Shown here piece by piece: positions 35,921 through 44,398 of a DNA stretch of 47,411 bases; the stretch's first letter is position 1; each line of letters begins with the position of its first letter. The notes beneath the pieces are model-generated. The model made no database searches, was not told the DNA's origin, and was given only the letters and a program-made list of their open reading frames with translations. A program made the translations under genes and the position numbers. Source of the DNA: Lachnospiraceae bacterium (GTDB lineage: Bacteria > Bacillota > Clostridia > Lachnospirales > Lachnospiraceae); NCBI GenBank assembly GCA_024687745.1, contig JAILEM010000053.1, forward strand, positions 1 through 47,411. The letters are read 5' to 3'.

Positions 35921-35945
35921 TGTGATCAGGAAGTAAGTGATCACA
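35921..35945 (+). promoter_or_regulatory. Operator-like palindrome TGTGATCA-N9-TGATCACA
   Basis: Two perfect 8-base inverted arms with a 9-base spacer lie just after the -10 box and before the ribosome site AGGAGG (35958-35963) of the HPr-like gene. Size and spacing suit a dimeric repressor, or an RNA hairpin in the leader. The regulator is not identifiable. Confidence 0.65.
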
Positions 35946-35970
35946 AATAAAGTTACAGGAGGTAATAATA

Positions 35971-36201
35971 ATGAAAACAGTTCAGATTTCTTTAAATTCG
36001 ATCGATAAGGTAAAGTCATTCGTTAATGATATTACCAAGTTTGATTATGATTTCGACTTAGTATCGGGAAGATACGTTATAGATGCAAAGTCGATCATGG
36101 GAATCTTCAGTTTGGATCTGTCAAAGCCTATCGACTTAAACATCCATGCAGAAGGAAATGCAGATGACGTTTTGGCTGTTATTAAGCCATACATGATCTA
36201 A
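35971..36201 (+). CDS. Short HPr-like protein lacking the His site
   Basis: A 76-residue protein whose second half carries an HPr regulatory serine motif (DAKSIMGIFSLDL, Ser41 aligned with Ser46). The region that should hold GLHARP reads NSIDKVKSFVN, with no His, Arg or Pro. It is about ten residues shorter than HPr. It cannot act as a PTS phosphocarrier but could be a substrate or decoy of HPr kinase; Lys-Ser-Ile-Met-Gly is identical to the motif of the 11039 gene. Single gene with own promoter, palindrome and terminator. Confidence 0.82.
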   Translation: MKTVQISLNSIDKVKSFVNDITKFDYDFDLVSGRYVIDAKSIMGIFSLDLSKPIDLNIHAEGNADDVLAVIKPYMI

Positions 36202-36231
36202 TCTGATTTGGCTTTCCTAATTCAAACAACC

Positions 36232-36270
36232 AAAAGGGCATTTGTCAGTTTGACAGTTGTCCTTTTTTTT
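36232..36270 (+). terminator. Intrinsic terminator after the short HPr-like gene
   Basis: A long, slightly imperfect hairpin (AAAGGGCA-TT-TGTCA with TGACA-GT-TGTCCTTT) is followed by a T-run at 36263-36270. It lies between converging genes; the minus-strand gene ends at 36272. Confidence 0.85.
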
Positions 36271-36271
36271 G

Positions 36272-37963
36272 TTACCTTTTTTTCCATCCGTATATATGTC
36301 CTTCGATCGAATCCTCTGTTTCAAGGGATGAAAAAAGCTTCTCATCATAATCCTCCGATCTGAAAATATATATCACATCATCCCTTGCCATATCATTATT
36401 TAATTCATGCCTCCATTCATTTATATCCTTATCTATAAGGTCATTTATATCCCTTGCGTAATAATAATTATTCAGCCACATCCCGTTAAGATAGGCGTAA
36501 AAAGCGGTATCCATGATTATATCGTTTTCGTTATACAGAAAGACAAAGCCTGAATAGTCATCTGTATCGGGAATACCGGCTTTACTCATCCAGATATTTT
36601 CATAAGTCTGTTCTGAAGCGTAATAGTCATGCTTGTAGGAGAGCATATACGAAATATCATATATCTGAAGTAAGAGAGCAAAGCTTATGAGGGCAGCGGG
36701 CACATATTTTACGGATCTGAAGATCCTCTCTGTTCCCGCTATGGCAAGAAGCATTAACAGATAGGTTGCTATCCAGATAAATCTTCCATTGGAGCGGAAG
36801 ATACCGAGTATATTTCTTACAGGCTCCGGATAGGGGACGCCAAAAAGCTTTATGTCATTTATCGTCACCATCGGAAGTACAGCCAGGGCAAGCGTTAGCA
36901 AAAAAAGCAGGCAGGCAAGATAAATGCGGTAGTGTTTCCTGAGGATCGCCCTGAGATCGACAACCCTTCTTATATTAAGGATAATTAAAGTCAGTATGAT
37001 GATCACCGATAAGAAAATACAGCCAAAGCCTATGTATCCAAAGCCCTCGTACTGGAATCCGTTGTAAAGGGGAAGGGAATGATAGAACTTTCCGTCATCA
37101 AGGGGATTTATAAAGGTATTAAGATTACTGTTGAAGGTCCCAAGCCCTTCTCCGTATGCACTCGTTCCTCCGTAAAAGCCTCCGAGGATGAAGAGATTAA
37201 AGAGCGCAGCGGCGCAGTAGCTCAGAAGCTGTAGGATAATGCCTGTTAAATCCGGGAAAAAGCTTAATTTATTTGGGGCAGCCTTTCTTTTTAATACAAT
37301 AAACTGATCGGTAAGTGCACAGAGCATTATCAGTCCTGCCATCGGAAGAAAATAGGAATGGATCCCGACACAGAGGAAACCCATAAGACTCCATAGAAGG
37401 ATCCTCCTTCTTACGGTCATATTTTCCTGATAAAGCCAAAGGTTAAGTGCTGCTATGATGATCCATTGGGAAGCCAGGGCAGTGTGATAATAAAGCCTTT
37501 GGATCACGGGATATGCCAGTATGAAAAAGACCGATGAGATCATACATATATAATTATTCTTTATGAATCTTTTTAAAAGGATGGCGGAATTACCGCCCAT
37601 GAGGATAAAGGATAGAAGCCCGAAAATGCCAAAATACTGGAATCTGACAGGAAGAAAGCCGGAAAACAGCTTAAAGAATACGGCAAATAAGGGGATGGAA
37701 TCCGTATATATGACAGACATACTGTGAGGGTAGGAGAGTGTTTCGATAAGTCCTATGGGAAACTGCCAACTGCTCTGCCTGTAATGACAAAAGCCGATAT
37801 AATGCTGCTTAAGATCCATATCGGCATTGAAAAGCCAGTCATCATAAAGCGGATTAAGGATCCTGAATCCGTATATCATAAGAAAGCAGGCTGCACCAAA
37901 CAGGCAGCCTACAAAAAATAACAAGCGATATTCATTCTTATGAGTGAACGATAATGGTTTCAT
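36272..37963 (-). CDS. Polytopic membrane protein, DUF6311/GT-C-like
   Basis: A 563-residue protein with about a dozen hydrophobic segments and a hydrophilic C-terminal domain of about 100 residues. Landmarks are HYIGFCHYRQSSWQFPIGLIETLSYPHSMSVIYTDSIPLFAVFFK after the first helix, which resemble DUF6311. This group has the layout of GT-C glycosyltransferases, which use lipid-linked sugars on the outer face, with an acidic site in the first loop (LYDDWLFNADMD). A role with the GtrB-like enzymes of this window is inferred. Its start overlaps the thiI end by 26 bases. Confidence 0.72.
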   Translation of the reverse strand: MKPLSFTHKNEYRLLFFVGCLFGAACFLMIYGFRILNPLYDDWLFNADMDLKQHYIGFCHYRQSSWQFPIGLIETLSYPHSMSVIYTDSIPLFAVFFKLFSGFLPVRFQYFGIFGLLSFILMGGNSAILLKRFIKNNYICMISSVFFILAYPVIQRLYYHTALASQWIIIAALNLWLYQENMTVRRRILLWSLMGFLCVGIHSYFLPMAGLIMLCALTDQFIVLKRKAAPNKLSFFPDLTGIILQLLSYCAAALFNLFILGGFYGGTSAYGEGLGTFNSNLNTFINPLDDGKFYHSLPLYNGFQYEGFGYIGFGCIFLSVIIILTLIILNIRRVVDLRAILRKHYRIYLACLLFLLTLALAVLPMVTINDIKLFGVPYPEPVRNILGIFRSNGRFIWIATYLLMLLAIAGTERIFRSVKYVPAALISFALLLQIYDISYMLSYKHDYYASEQTYENIWMSKAGIPDTDDYSGFVFLYNENDIIMDTAFYAYLNGMWLNNYYYARDINDLIDKDINEWRHELNNDMARDDVIYIFRSEDYDEKLFSSLETEDSIEGHIYGWKKR

Positions 37964-39122
37964 CAGTCTCTAATGCCTTTTTATAAAGCTCATCTATTTT
38001 TTCGGACAGTTTGGATTCCGAACGCTTTATTATGTTGATGTTCGGTTTTGTAACAGGGTGCTTGGCCACAAATATCGTACAGCAGTCCTCAAAGGGAAGT
38101 ATAGAGGTTTCATAGGTGCCTATCTTCTCCGATATGGTTATGATCTCCTGCTTATCCATGCCTATGAGAGGACGGTATACCGGAATCGTGCAGACCTCGT
38201 TGGTAGCAGCAAGAGACTGCATGGTCTGGCTTGCGACCTGTCCTATGCTCTCGCCTGTTATAAGACCAAGACACTCTGTTTTCTTAGCTATATCCTCCGC
38301 AAGTCTCATCATAAACCTTCTCATTATGATCGTGAGCTCGTCATGGGGACAGTTTTCATATATATAGAGCTGGATATCGGTAAAGTTTATAACGTGCAGG
38401 TATATAGGGCCTGAATACTTTGAAACTGTTTTTGCAAGGTCTATTACCTTTTGCTTAGCCCTCTCACTGGTATATGGAGGAGCATGAAAATATACCGCAT
38501 CAAGCTTTACTCCTCTTTTGGATATCATATATCCGGCCACGGGGGAATCGATCCCGCCGGAAAGTAAAAGCATGCCCTTTCCGTTGGTTCCGACAGGCAT
38601 TCCTCCGGGGCCCTTTTCCGTTACGGAATAGATATATATACGCTCACGTATCTCGATATTAAGCAGGATCTCGGGGTCATGTACGTCAACCCGCATCTTG
38701 GGATATGCATCAAGGATCCTTGAGCCAAGCTCAACATTTATTTCCTGTGAATCAAGAGGATAATTTTTTCTGGCCCTTCTGGCATGAACCTTAAATGTCT
38801 TATTCCTTTCCGGATATACATCGGATATATATTTGATGACATCGTTGCAAAGCTCTTCAAAGCCGTTATCCTCAACGTGTACAACCGGACAGATACCGGT
38901 TATTCCAAATACATAGGACAGATTTGCGATAACCTCATCATAGTCATAATCGGAAAGGCATTCTATATATATACGCCCCTGTGCCTTTGTGACAGCAAAG
39001 TCTCCTTCGGTTCTTTTAAGGGCATATTTGATCTGCCTGATAAGGGCATCCTCAAATAAGTATCTGTTTTTTCCTTTGATTGCTATCTCAGCATATTTGA
39101 TCAAAAAGGATGAATATTTCAT
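37938..39122 (-). CDS. thiI: tRNA 4-thiouridine synthase ThiI
   Basis: A 394-residue protein with an N-terminal ferredoxin-like/THUMP region, then the PP-loop LLLSGGIDSPVAGYMISKRG near residue 183 and SIGQVASQTMQSLAATNEV. It adenylates U8 of tRNA for sulfur insertion and may also serve thiamine thiazole synthesis. The C-terminal rhodanese domain of enterobacterial ThiI is absent, as is usual in Firmicutes, where the partner desulfurase gives sulfur directly. That desulfurase is encoded 42 bases upstream. Confidence 0.94.
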   Translation of the reverse strand: MKYSSFLIKYAEIAIKGKNRYLFEDALIRQIKYALKRTEGDFAVTKAQGRIYIECLSDYDYDEVIANLSYVFGITGICPVVHVEDNGFEELCNDVIKYISDVYPERNKTFKVHARRARKNYPLDSQEINVELGSRILDAYPKMRVDVHDPEILLNIEIRERIYIYSVTEKGPGGMPVGTNGKGMLLLSGGIDSPVAGYMISKRGVKLDAVYFHAPPYTSERAKQKVIDLAKTVSKYSGPIYLHVINFTDIQLYIYENCPHDELTIIMRRFMMRLAEDIAKKTECLGLITGESIGQVASQTMQSLAATNEVCTIPVYRPLIGMDKQEIITISEKIGTYETSILPFEDCCTIFVAKHPVTKPNINIIKRSESKLSEKIDELYKKALETDETIIVHS

Positions 39123-39164
39123 TTTATATCTCCTGTTATTTATTCTGAACCTGCGTATAAACGG

Positions 39165-40328
39165 CTATTTTCTGACAAATCTTCTAAGGAAGGGAAGGAT
39201 TTCCCTTAAGGTATCCACGGTATGGCAGATATCCTCCCTTGTAGTGTCAAAGGAAAGACTGAAACGGATGGTGCTGTCAAGATATTTCCTGTCAAGGCCT
39301 ATGGAAGTAAGTGTTTTTGATACAGAGGGCTTGTTTGATGAGCAGGCAGAACCCGAGGAGACATATATCTCCCTTTCTTCAAGGGCATGCAGCAAAACCT
39401 CTGCTCTTATATCCTCAAATGAGACGCTTATTATATGAGGAGCGCTAAGCCTTGGATCATCACCGATGCCGTTGATCTGTGCCACTCCTTCAGTTTTTCT
39501 TAACTCATTTATAAAATATTCCTTCAGGTCATACATATTTTCAAGCTTTTTATCAAGATCCTTATATATGAGACGGACTGCCATACCAAGACCGGCAATG
39601 GAAGGTACATTCTCGGTGCCTGATCTCAATCCCTTCTGTTGGCCTCCGCCAAATATTATTGGCTTTATCTTCACCTTTTCGTCGATATATAAAAACCCTG
39701 TTCCCTTTGGTCCGTGGATCTTATGACCGCTTACGGAGAGAAGATCGATACCTGACCTTTTGGGGTATATATGAGCCTTTCCGAATCCCTGAACCGCATC
39801 CACATGAAAAAGGATCTTATGATCTGCCGCCTTAAGCAATGAACCAATTTGGTCAATTGGCTCTATAGAGCCAATTTCGTTGTTTGTATGCATTACAGAG
39901 ACAAGGATAGTATCTTTTCTTAAAACACGATTTAATTCTTCGATATCTATCAGACCATTGCGGTCAACAGAGAGATAATCTACTTCGAAACCCTGTTCTT
40001 TAAGGAATTCTATGGGCTCTAAGACCGCGGGATGTTCTATCTTAGTGGTGATGATATGGTTTCCGGATCTTCTGTTTGCCATACAGGAACCAATAATGGC
40101 AAGATTATCGGATTCGGTTCCGCCGGAGGTATAAAGGATCTCCTTATCCTTTACCTTAAGTGTACCTGCGATAGCATCCGTGGCTTCTTTTATGTATTTT
40201 TCGGCTTCCAATCCCTTGCTATGAAGGCTGGAGGGATTTCCGTAAGCCTGTGTCATAACTGTGGTCATAAGCTCTGCAACCTCATCATAACATCTTGTGG
40301 TTGCTGAGTTATCAAGATATATCTCCAT
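39165..40328 (-). CDS. Cysteine desulfurase (NifS/IscS-like)
   Basis: A PLP enzyme of 387 residues that removes sulfur from cysteine as a persulfide. It starts MEIYLDNSATTRCYDEV, with the PLP lysine in SVSGHKIHGPKGTGFLY (about 203) and the catalytic cysteine in SSGSACSSNKPSVSKTL (about 328). The pairing with thiI is the Bacillus nifZ-thiI arrangement, so it is most likely the dedicated sulfur donor for s4U. The coding sequence contains a perfect 22-bp palindrome at 39855-39876. Confidence 0.93.
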   Translation of the reverse strand: MEIYLDNSATTRCYDEVAELMTTVMTQAYGNPSSLHSKGLEAEKYIKEATDAIAGTLKVKDKEILYTSGGTESDNLAIIGSCMANRRSGNHIITTKIEHPAVLEPIEFLKEQGFEVDYLSVDRNGLIDIEELNRVLRKDTILVSVMHTNNEIGSIEPIDQIGSLLKAADHKILFHVDAVQGFGKAHIYPKRSGIDLLSVSGHKIHGPKGTGFLYIDEKVKIKPIIFGGGQQKGLRSGTENVPSIAGLGMAVRLIYKDLDKKLENMYDLKEYFINELRKTEGVAQINGIGDDPRLSAPHIISVSFEDIRAEVLLHALEEREIYVSSGSACSSNKPSVSKTLTSIGLDRKYLDSTIRFSLSFDTTREDICHTVDTLREILPFLRRFVRK

Positions 40329-40332
40329 AAGT

Positions 40333-41079
40333 TCAACCCTCCAGTATATACATAAGCCAGGATATGATAGTCATGGCTGCTGTTTCGGTACGTAATATCC
40401 TCTTTCCGAGAGTGATCTCCCTAAAGCCGCAATCTCTGGCAAGGCTGACCTCCTCTTCACTAAAGCCACCCTCCGGCCCGATGAAAACCGCTATTTTACT
40501 GCATTCTTTTGCTGATTCCAAAATTTCTCTGGTATTATTAAATTCAGAATTATCATGTAACTCATAGGGCAGGAGCTTAAGGTCAAAATCCTCAGCATAT
40601 TCCAGTGCATCACCAAAGGTCATTATATCCTTTACCACCGGAATTACCTGTCTTTTGGCTTGTTTGGCGGCAGATTCAGAAATTAAATTATACCTTAATA
40701 TTTTGCTTTCCCGTTTCTTCTCGTCTATTTTAACGACAGATCTCTTCATACTTACCGGGATGATCTCATGTACTCCAAGCTCAACGGTCTTCTGTATCAC
40801 AAGCTCCAGCTTATCCGATTTGGGAAGCCCCTGGAAAAGGTATATTTTACCGGAAAGCTCGGAGCTTTCCTCCTTTATGAAGCGTAGTCTTAGGTTGACC
40901 CTGTCCTCTTCATAGGAGCTTATCTCACACCTGTACTCTCTTGAGTCATTTCCGGTGACGACGGAAACCTCTTCGCCCTGCTTCATCCTGAGTACATTTT
41001 TTATATGGTTATAGTCTGATCCGTCTATATATATATCATTTCCGTTAATATGATCTTCATCGGTGAAAAAACGATACAT
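40333..41079 (-). CDS. rsmE: 16S rRNA (uracil1498-N3)-methyltransferase
   Basis: A SPOUT methyltransferase of 248 residues: MYRFFTDEDHING, an N-terminal PUA-like part, SGKIYLFQGLPKSDKLELVIQKTVELGVHEIIPV and the knot region FIGPEGGFSEEEV ... LGKRILRTETAAM. I chose ATG 41079, preceded by AAGGAGG; it overlaps the prmA stop by one base (TGATG). A longer frame upstream lies inside prmA. Confidence 0.94.
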   Translation of the reverse strand: MYRFFTDEDHINGNDIYIDGSDYNHIKNVLRMKQGEEVSVVTGNDSREYRCEISSYEEDRVNLRLRFIKEESSELSGKIYLFQGLPKSDKLELVIQKTVELGVHEIIPVSMKRSVVKIDEKKRESKILRYNLISESAAKQAKRQVIPVVKDIMTFGDALEYAEDFDLKLLPYELHDNSEFNNTREILESAKECSKIAVFIGPEGGFSEEEVSLARDCGFREITLGKRILRTETAAMTIISWLMYILEG

Positions 41080-42038
41080 CAGGACCTCCTTGCCACTACA
41101 CAGACCCATTCTCCGAGACGGTTAACTTCAATTATCTCATAGTCTGAAGCCTTAAGAAGATCTGTGATCATTTCTTCCTTATCGTCTATTATACCCGATA
41201 ATATGTAGATCCCGCCCTTTTTCAGGTGGTTTTTTACTACGGGTGTTAAGTCTTTCAGGATCTCTGCAAGTATATTGGCAACGACAATATCATATCTTTC
41301 ATAGCCTGCTTCGTCCTGTATTTCCTTATTATCTATGATATTTCCTATGATCAGCTTAAAGCCCGCATCAGAGAGTCCGTTGGCCTCCATATTATTCTGT
41401 ACCGCATCTATCGCACATACATCAAGATCAGTACCAACAGCGCCTGAGGCACCGAATTTATAAGCCATTATAGATAAAATGCCGCTTCCCGTGCCAACAT
41501 CCAAAATATTAAATCCGGGTTTAACATACTTCCTCAGAGCCTCTATACACAGGTGTGTGGTCTCATGCTTGCCTGTTCCAAAGGCTGTTCCCGGATCTAT
41601 ATGTATTACTAAGCTGTTCTGCTCAAGATCCTCTTTCGGCACCTTCTCCCACGAGGGTATGAATAATATATCCCCGATATGAAACTGGTGAAAATACTGC
41701 TTCCAGTTATTAAGATAATCTTCGTCTGCCAGCTCGTGGACGGTTATGCTTCCATCACCTATATCAGCATATTTTCTTATGGAATTAAGCTCATTTCTTA
41801 TCTCTTCAAGGATAATCTCATTATTCTCTGAAGCATCGAGGTAAAAGCTTAATTTTGCCGTTCCGTCATTTTCTCCTTTTTCAAGAGGGATGTCAACGAA
41901 CATGGCTGCCTTTTCACTCTCAGAGAGTGGGATATTATCCTCGATCTCAACACCCTCCACGCCTATATCGCTTAGAGCGGATGAAATTATGTCACAGGCT
42001 TCTGTTGTGGTGTTTATGGTATACCGGTTATATTTCAT
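41079..42038 (-). CDS. prmA: Ribosomal protein L11 methyltransferase
   Basis: A 319-residue class I SAM methyltransferase: N-terminal L11-recognition part, WKQYFHQFHIGDILFIPSWE, DPGTAFGTGKHETTHLCIEAL, and the SAM motif ILDVGTGSGILSIMAYKFGA, followed by VVANILAEIL. It trimethylates L11. The order prmA-rsmE is widely conserved. Promoter upstream on the minus strand (42076-42086). Confidence 0.95.
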   Translation of the reverse strand: MKYNRYTINTTTEACDIISSALSDIGVEGVEIEDNIPLSESEKAAMFVDIPLEKGENDGTAKLSFYLDASENNEIILEEIRNELNSIRKYADIGDGSITVHELADEDYLNNWKQYFHQFHIGDILFIPSWEKVPKEDLEQNSLVIHIDPGTAFGTGKHETTHLCIEALRKYVKPGFNILDVGTGSGILSIMAYKFGASGAVGTDLDVCAIDAVQNNMEANGLSDAGFKLIIGNIIDNKEIQDEAGYERYDIVVANILAEILKDLTPVVKNHLKKGGIYILSGIIDDKEEMITDLLKASDYEIIEVNRLGEWVCVVARRS

Positions 42039-42075
42039 ATTGCCTCCGAAGTAATTTTTAATAAATACTTGTAAG

Positions 42076-42086
42076 AGTATATCACA
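42076..42086 (-). promoter_or_regulatory. Extended -10 promoter for prmA
   Basis: On the minus strand the sequence reads TGTGATATACT, an extended -10 box about 40 bases before the prmA start. It is identical to the element at 11390-11400. Confidence 0.5.
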
Positions 42087-42136
42087 GAATAGGGAAAATG
42101 TGTAAAATAAAGGAGTTGTAAAGGATGCCTGTCCGG

Positions 42137-42213
42137 TTGCCTTTTAGGGTTTATTCTTATATAATAAAAAAATCCCGGAATATCCCGTCAGGATGTCGAG
42201 GATACGGTATAAT
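42137..42213 (+). promoter_or_regulatory. Candidate promoters for manC
   Basis: Two TATAAT boxes lie upstream of manC: 42159-42164, with TTGCCT 16 bases upstream (42137-42142), and 42208-42213, without a good -35 box. Either or both could serve the gene. The 218-base gap between prmA and manC otherwise shows nothing I can name. Confidence 0.45.
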
Positions 42214-42256
42214 ACAAATAAAATAACTTTAGATATTTAATTTACAGGAGGCTTAT

Positions 42257-43333
42257 ATGCAGAAGACAGCGTTGATAATGGCCGGAGGACGCGGAGAGAG
42301 GTTCTGGCCCAGAAGTCGTAAGAATATGCCCAAGCAGTTTCTTTCCCTTACCGATGAGGGAAAGACAATGATACAGCTTACAATTGAAAGACTGCTTCCG
42401 ATAGTGGATGTTAAGGATATTTTTATAGCTACCAATAAGGATTATCTTGCGCTTATGAAGGAGCAGCTTCCGGATATCCCTGAAGAGAATATAATCTGTG
42501 AACCTATCGGCAGAAATACCGCTCCCTGTATAGCGCTTGCAGCCGCGCATATATCCAAGAAATATGATGATGCGATAATGATGGTCCTCCCTTCCGATCA
42601 TCTTGTTAAATACAGCTCGATGTTTCAGACTACCTTAAGAGATGCCTGTGATGTTGCGATGGAGGGAGATAATCTTGTGACGATCGGGATCACTCCCGAT
42701 TATCCCGAAACAGGATACGGTTATATAAAGTTTGTAAATGAATATTCGGAGGGTAACGGAAGGGCCTTTAAGGTAGATTCATTTGTGGAAAAGCCTGATC
42801 TTGAAAAGGCAAAGGAATATATAGCCTCCGATGAGTATCTTTGGAACAGCGGAATGTTCATGTGGAAGATATCAACCATCCTTCAGAAGATAGAAGCCTT
42901 TATGCCTGATGTATATGAAGGGATAATGGAAATAAGGAATGCTTTGGGAACCTCGATGCAGGAGGACGTACTTGAGAGGATATTCCCTAAATTTCCGTCA
43001 ATATCCATAGATTACGGTATCATGGAAAAGGCTAAGAATATCTATACCATCCCCGGAACCTTTGGCTGGGATGATGTCGGCTCGTGGCTGGCACTTGAGA
43101 GGATAAAGAGATCCAATGAATACGGCAATATAGTTGACGGAAACATAGTTACGATAAATACAAAGAACTGTATAATCCAGGGTACGGGTAAGCTTATAGC
43201 GACTGTGGGACTTGATGATCTTATAATAGTAGATACGGAAGATGCCACTTTGATATGCGATAAGGACCAGACCTACGATATCAAAAAGGTGCTTGAAAAC
43301 CTTAAGATATGTAACAGAAACGAATATCTGTAG
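42257..43333 (+). CDS. manC: Mannose-1-phosphate guanylyltransferase
   Basis: A 358-residue nucleotidyltransferase: ALIMAGGRGERFWPRSRKNMPKQFLSL at the start, MVLPSDHLVKYS, SFVEKPDLEKAKEYI and GTFGWDDVGSWLALERI. It makes GDP-mannose from mannose 1-phosphate and GTP. The C-terminal isomerase domain of bifunctional ManC is absent. It has an AGGAGG ribosome site. GDP-mannose would feed surface glycans; a GDP-heptose substrate is conceivable given the window, but the window already encodes an HddC-like enzyme. Confidence 0.92.
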   Translation: MQKTALIMAGGRGERFWPRSRKNMPKQFLSLTDEGKTMIQLTIERLLPIVDVKDIFIATNKDYLALMKEQLPDIPEENIICEPIGRNTAPCIALAAAHISKKYDDAIMMVLPSDHLVKYSSMFQTTLRDACDVAMEGDNLVTIGITPDYPETGYGYIKFVNEYSEGNGRAFKVDSFVEKPDLEKAKEYIASDEYLWNSGMFMWKISTILQKIEAFMPDVYEGIMEIRNALGTSMQEDVLERIFPKFPSISIDYGIMEKAKNIYTIPGTFGWDDVGSWLALERIKRSNEYGNIVDGNIVTINTKNCIIQGTGKLIATVGLDDLIIVDTEDATLICDKDQTYDIKKVLENLKICNRNEYL

Positions 43334-43387
43334 GCAAAACGGGACTTGTTAAATAAAATATCTGTCAGATAAAGGCTTAAACAAAAG

Positions 43388-44272
43388 ATGGATAAAAAAG
43401 CAGTAATAGTAATACTTAATTACAATGATAAATATACGACCGGTTCACTTATCTCAAAGATCAAGGACTATGAAGCATTGGACAGGATAATAGTCGTGGA
43501 TAATGCCTCAACGGATAATTCATTTGATTATCTGAAGCAGGTCTACGGAAGCCTGGAGAATATAGATGTGATCAAGGCCCTTATAAACGGGGGATATGCA
43601 AAGGGAAATAATCTCGGAATAAGGCATGCTATCTATAATTATGATCCGGATTATATATTTGTGGCAAACCCCGACGTTGAAATATCCGAAAAGACGATCA
43701 TTAACATGTGCAGCGCCATGGAGATGAGACAGGAATATGCGGTTCTTGCTCCGATAGTGCATGAGGGATTCAATGTCTGGAAGCTCCCCGGGTTCATTGG
43801 GATGATCGAGTCGCTTTTCCTCATATGGTTCAACATTGATAAGCTTATGATAAAGAAAAAGCTTATCGAGTCGGAATCAAGGATAGAGACAGTCGGAGTT
43901 GTGGAGGGATCCTTTTTCTGTATAAGGAGAACGGATTATGAGGCTGTTAACGGCCTTGATGAAAGAACCTTTTTATATTATGAAGAAAATATCCTCGCAA
44001 AAAGGATAGAGGCGACAGGCAAGAAGGTAGGGGTCATGACAAGGGAGAGGTATCATCATTATCACTCCGTGAGCATAAAAAAGGCTTTTAAATCCTCAAA
44101 AAGAAGGGCCTTTCCGAATTTCTACAAAAGCTTTAGAATATATAACAAGTATTATCTTAAAACAAATTTTATACAGGATGTGCTTTTTATGATCTGCTAT
44201 GGGATAGCATATATTGAGAGATTTATATATGATGTAATAAAAACTGTAATATCCGTCTTTAAAAGAGATTGA
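43388..44272 (+). CDS. Family 2 glycosyltransferase (rhamnosyltransferase-like)
   Basis: The 294-residue GT-A enzyme has VIVILNYNDKYTTGSLISKI, IIVVDNASTDNSFDYLKQ, NGGYAKGNNLGIRHAI, VANPDVEIS and GSFFCIRRTDYEAVNGLDERTFLYYEE, the layout of WbbL-type transferases. It probably acts after manC on a surface polysaccharide. No strong ribosome site precedes the ATG, so translation may be modest. A strong terminator follows. Confidence 0.87.
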   Translation: MDKKAVIVILNYNDKYTTGSLISKIKDYEALDRIIVVDNASTDNSFDYLKQVYGSLENIDVIKALINGGYAKGNNLGIRHAIYNYDPDYIFVANPDVEISEKTIINMCSAMEMRQEYAVLAPIVHEGFNVWKLPGFIGMIESLFLIWFNIDKLMIKKKLIESESRIETVGVVEGSFFCIRRTDYEAVNGLDERTFLYYEENILAKRIEATGKKVGVMTRERYHHYHSVSIKKAFKSSKRRAFPNFYKSFRIYNKYYLKTNFIQDVLFMICYGIAYIERFIYDVIKTVISVFKRD

Positions 44273-44348
44273 GAGATATCAAATATAATATAAAAGGTAA
44301 GGCTGATCTTTGGATAAAGACAACGATAAAAACTGATTAAAAATAAGA

Positions 44349-44375
44349 AAAACCGGCAGATCATCTGCCGGTTTT
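44349..44375. terminator. Bidirectional terminator between convergent genes
   Basis: AAAACCGGCAGAT and ATCTGCCGGTTTT form a near-complete palindrome with A-run and T-run flanks. It can end both the plus-strand glycosyltransferase transcript and the minus-strand HDOD transcript. Confidence 0.9.
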
Positions 44376-44398
44376 GAATTTATTGATATTTGTCCTTA

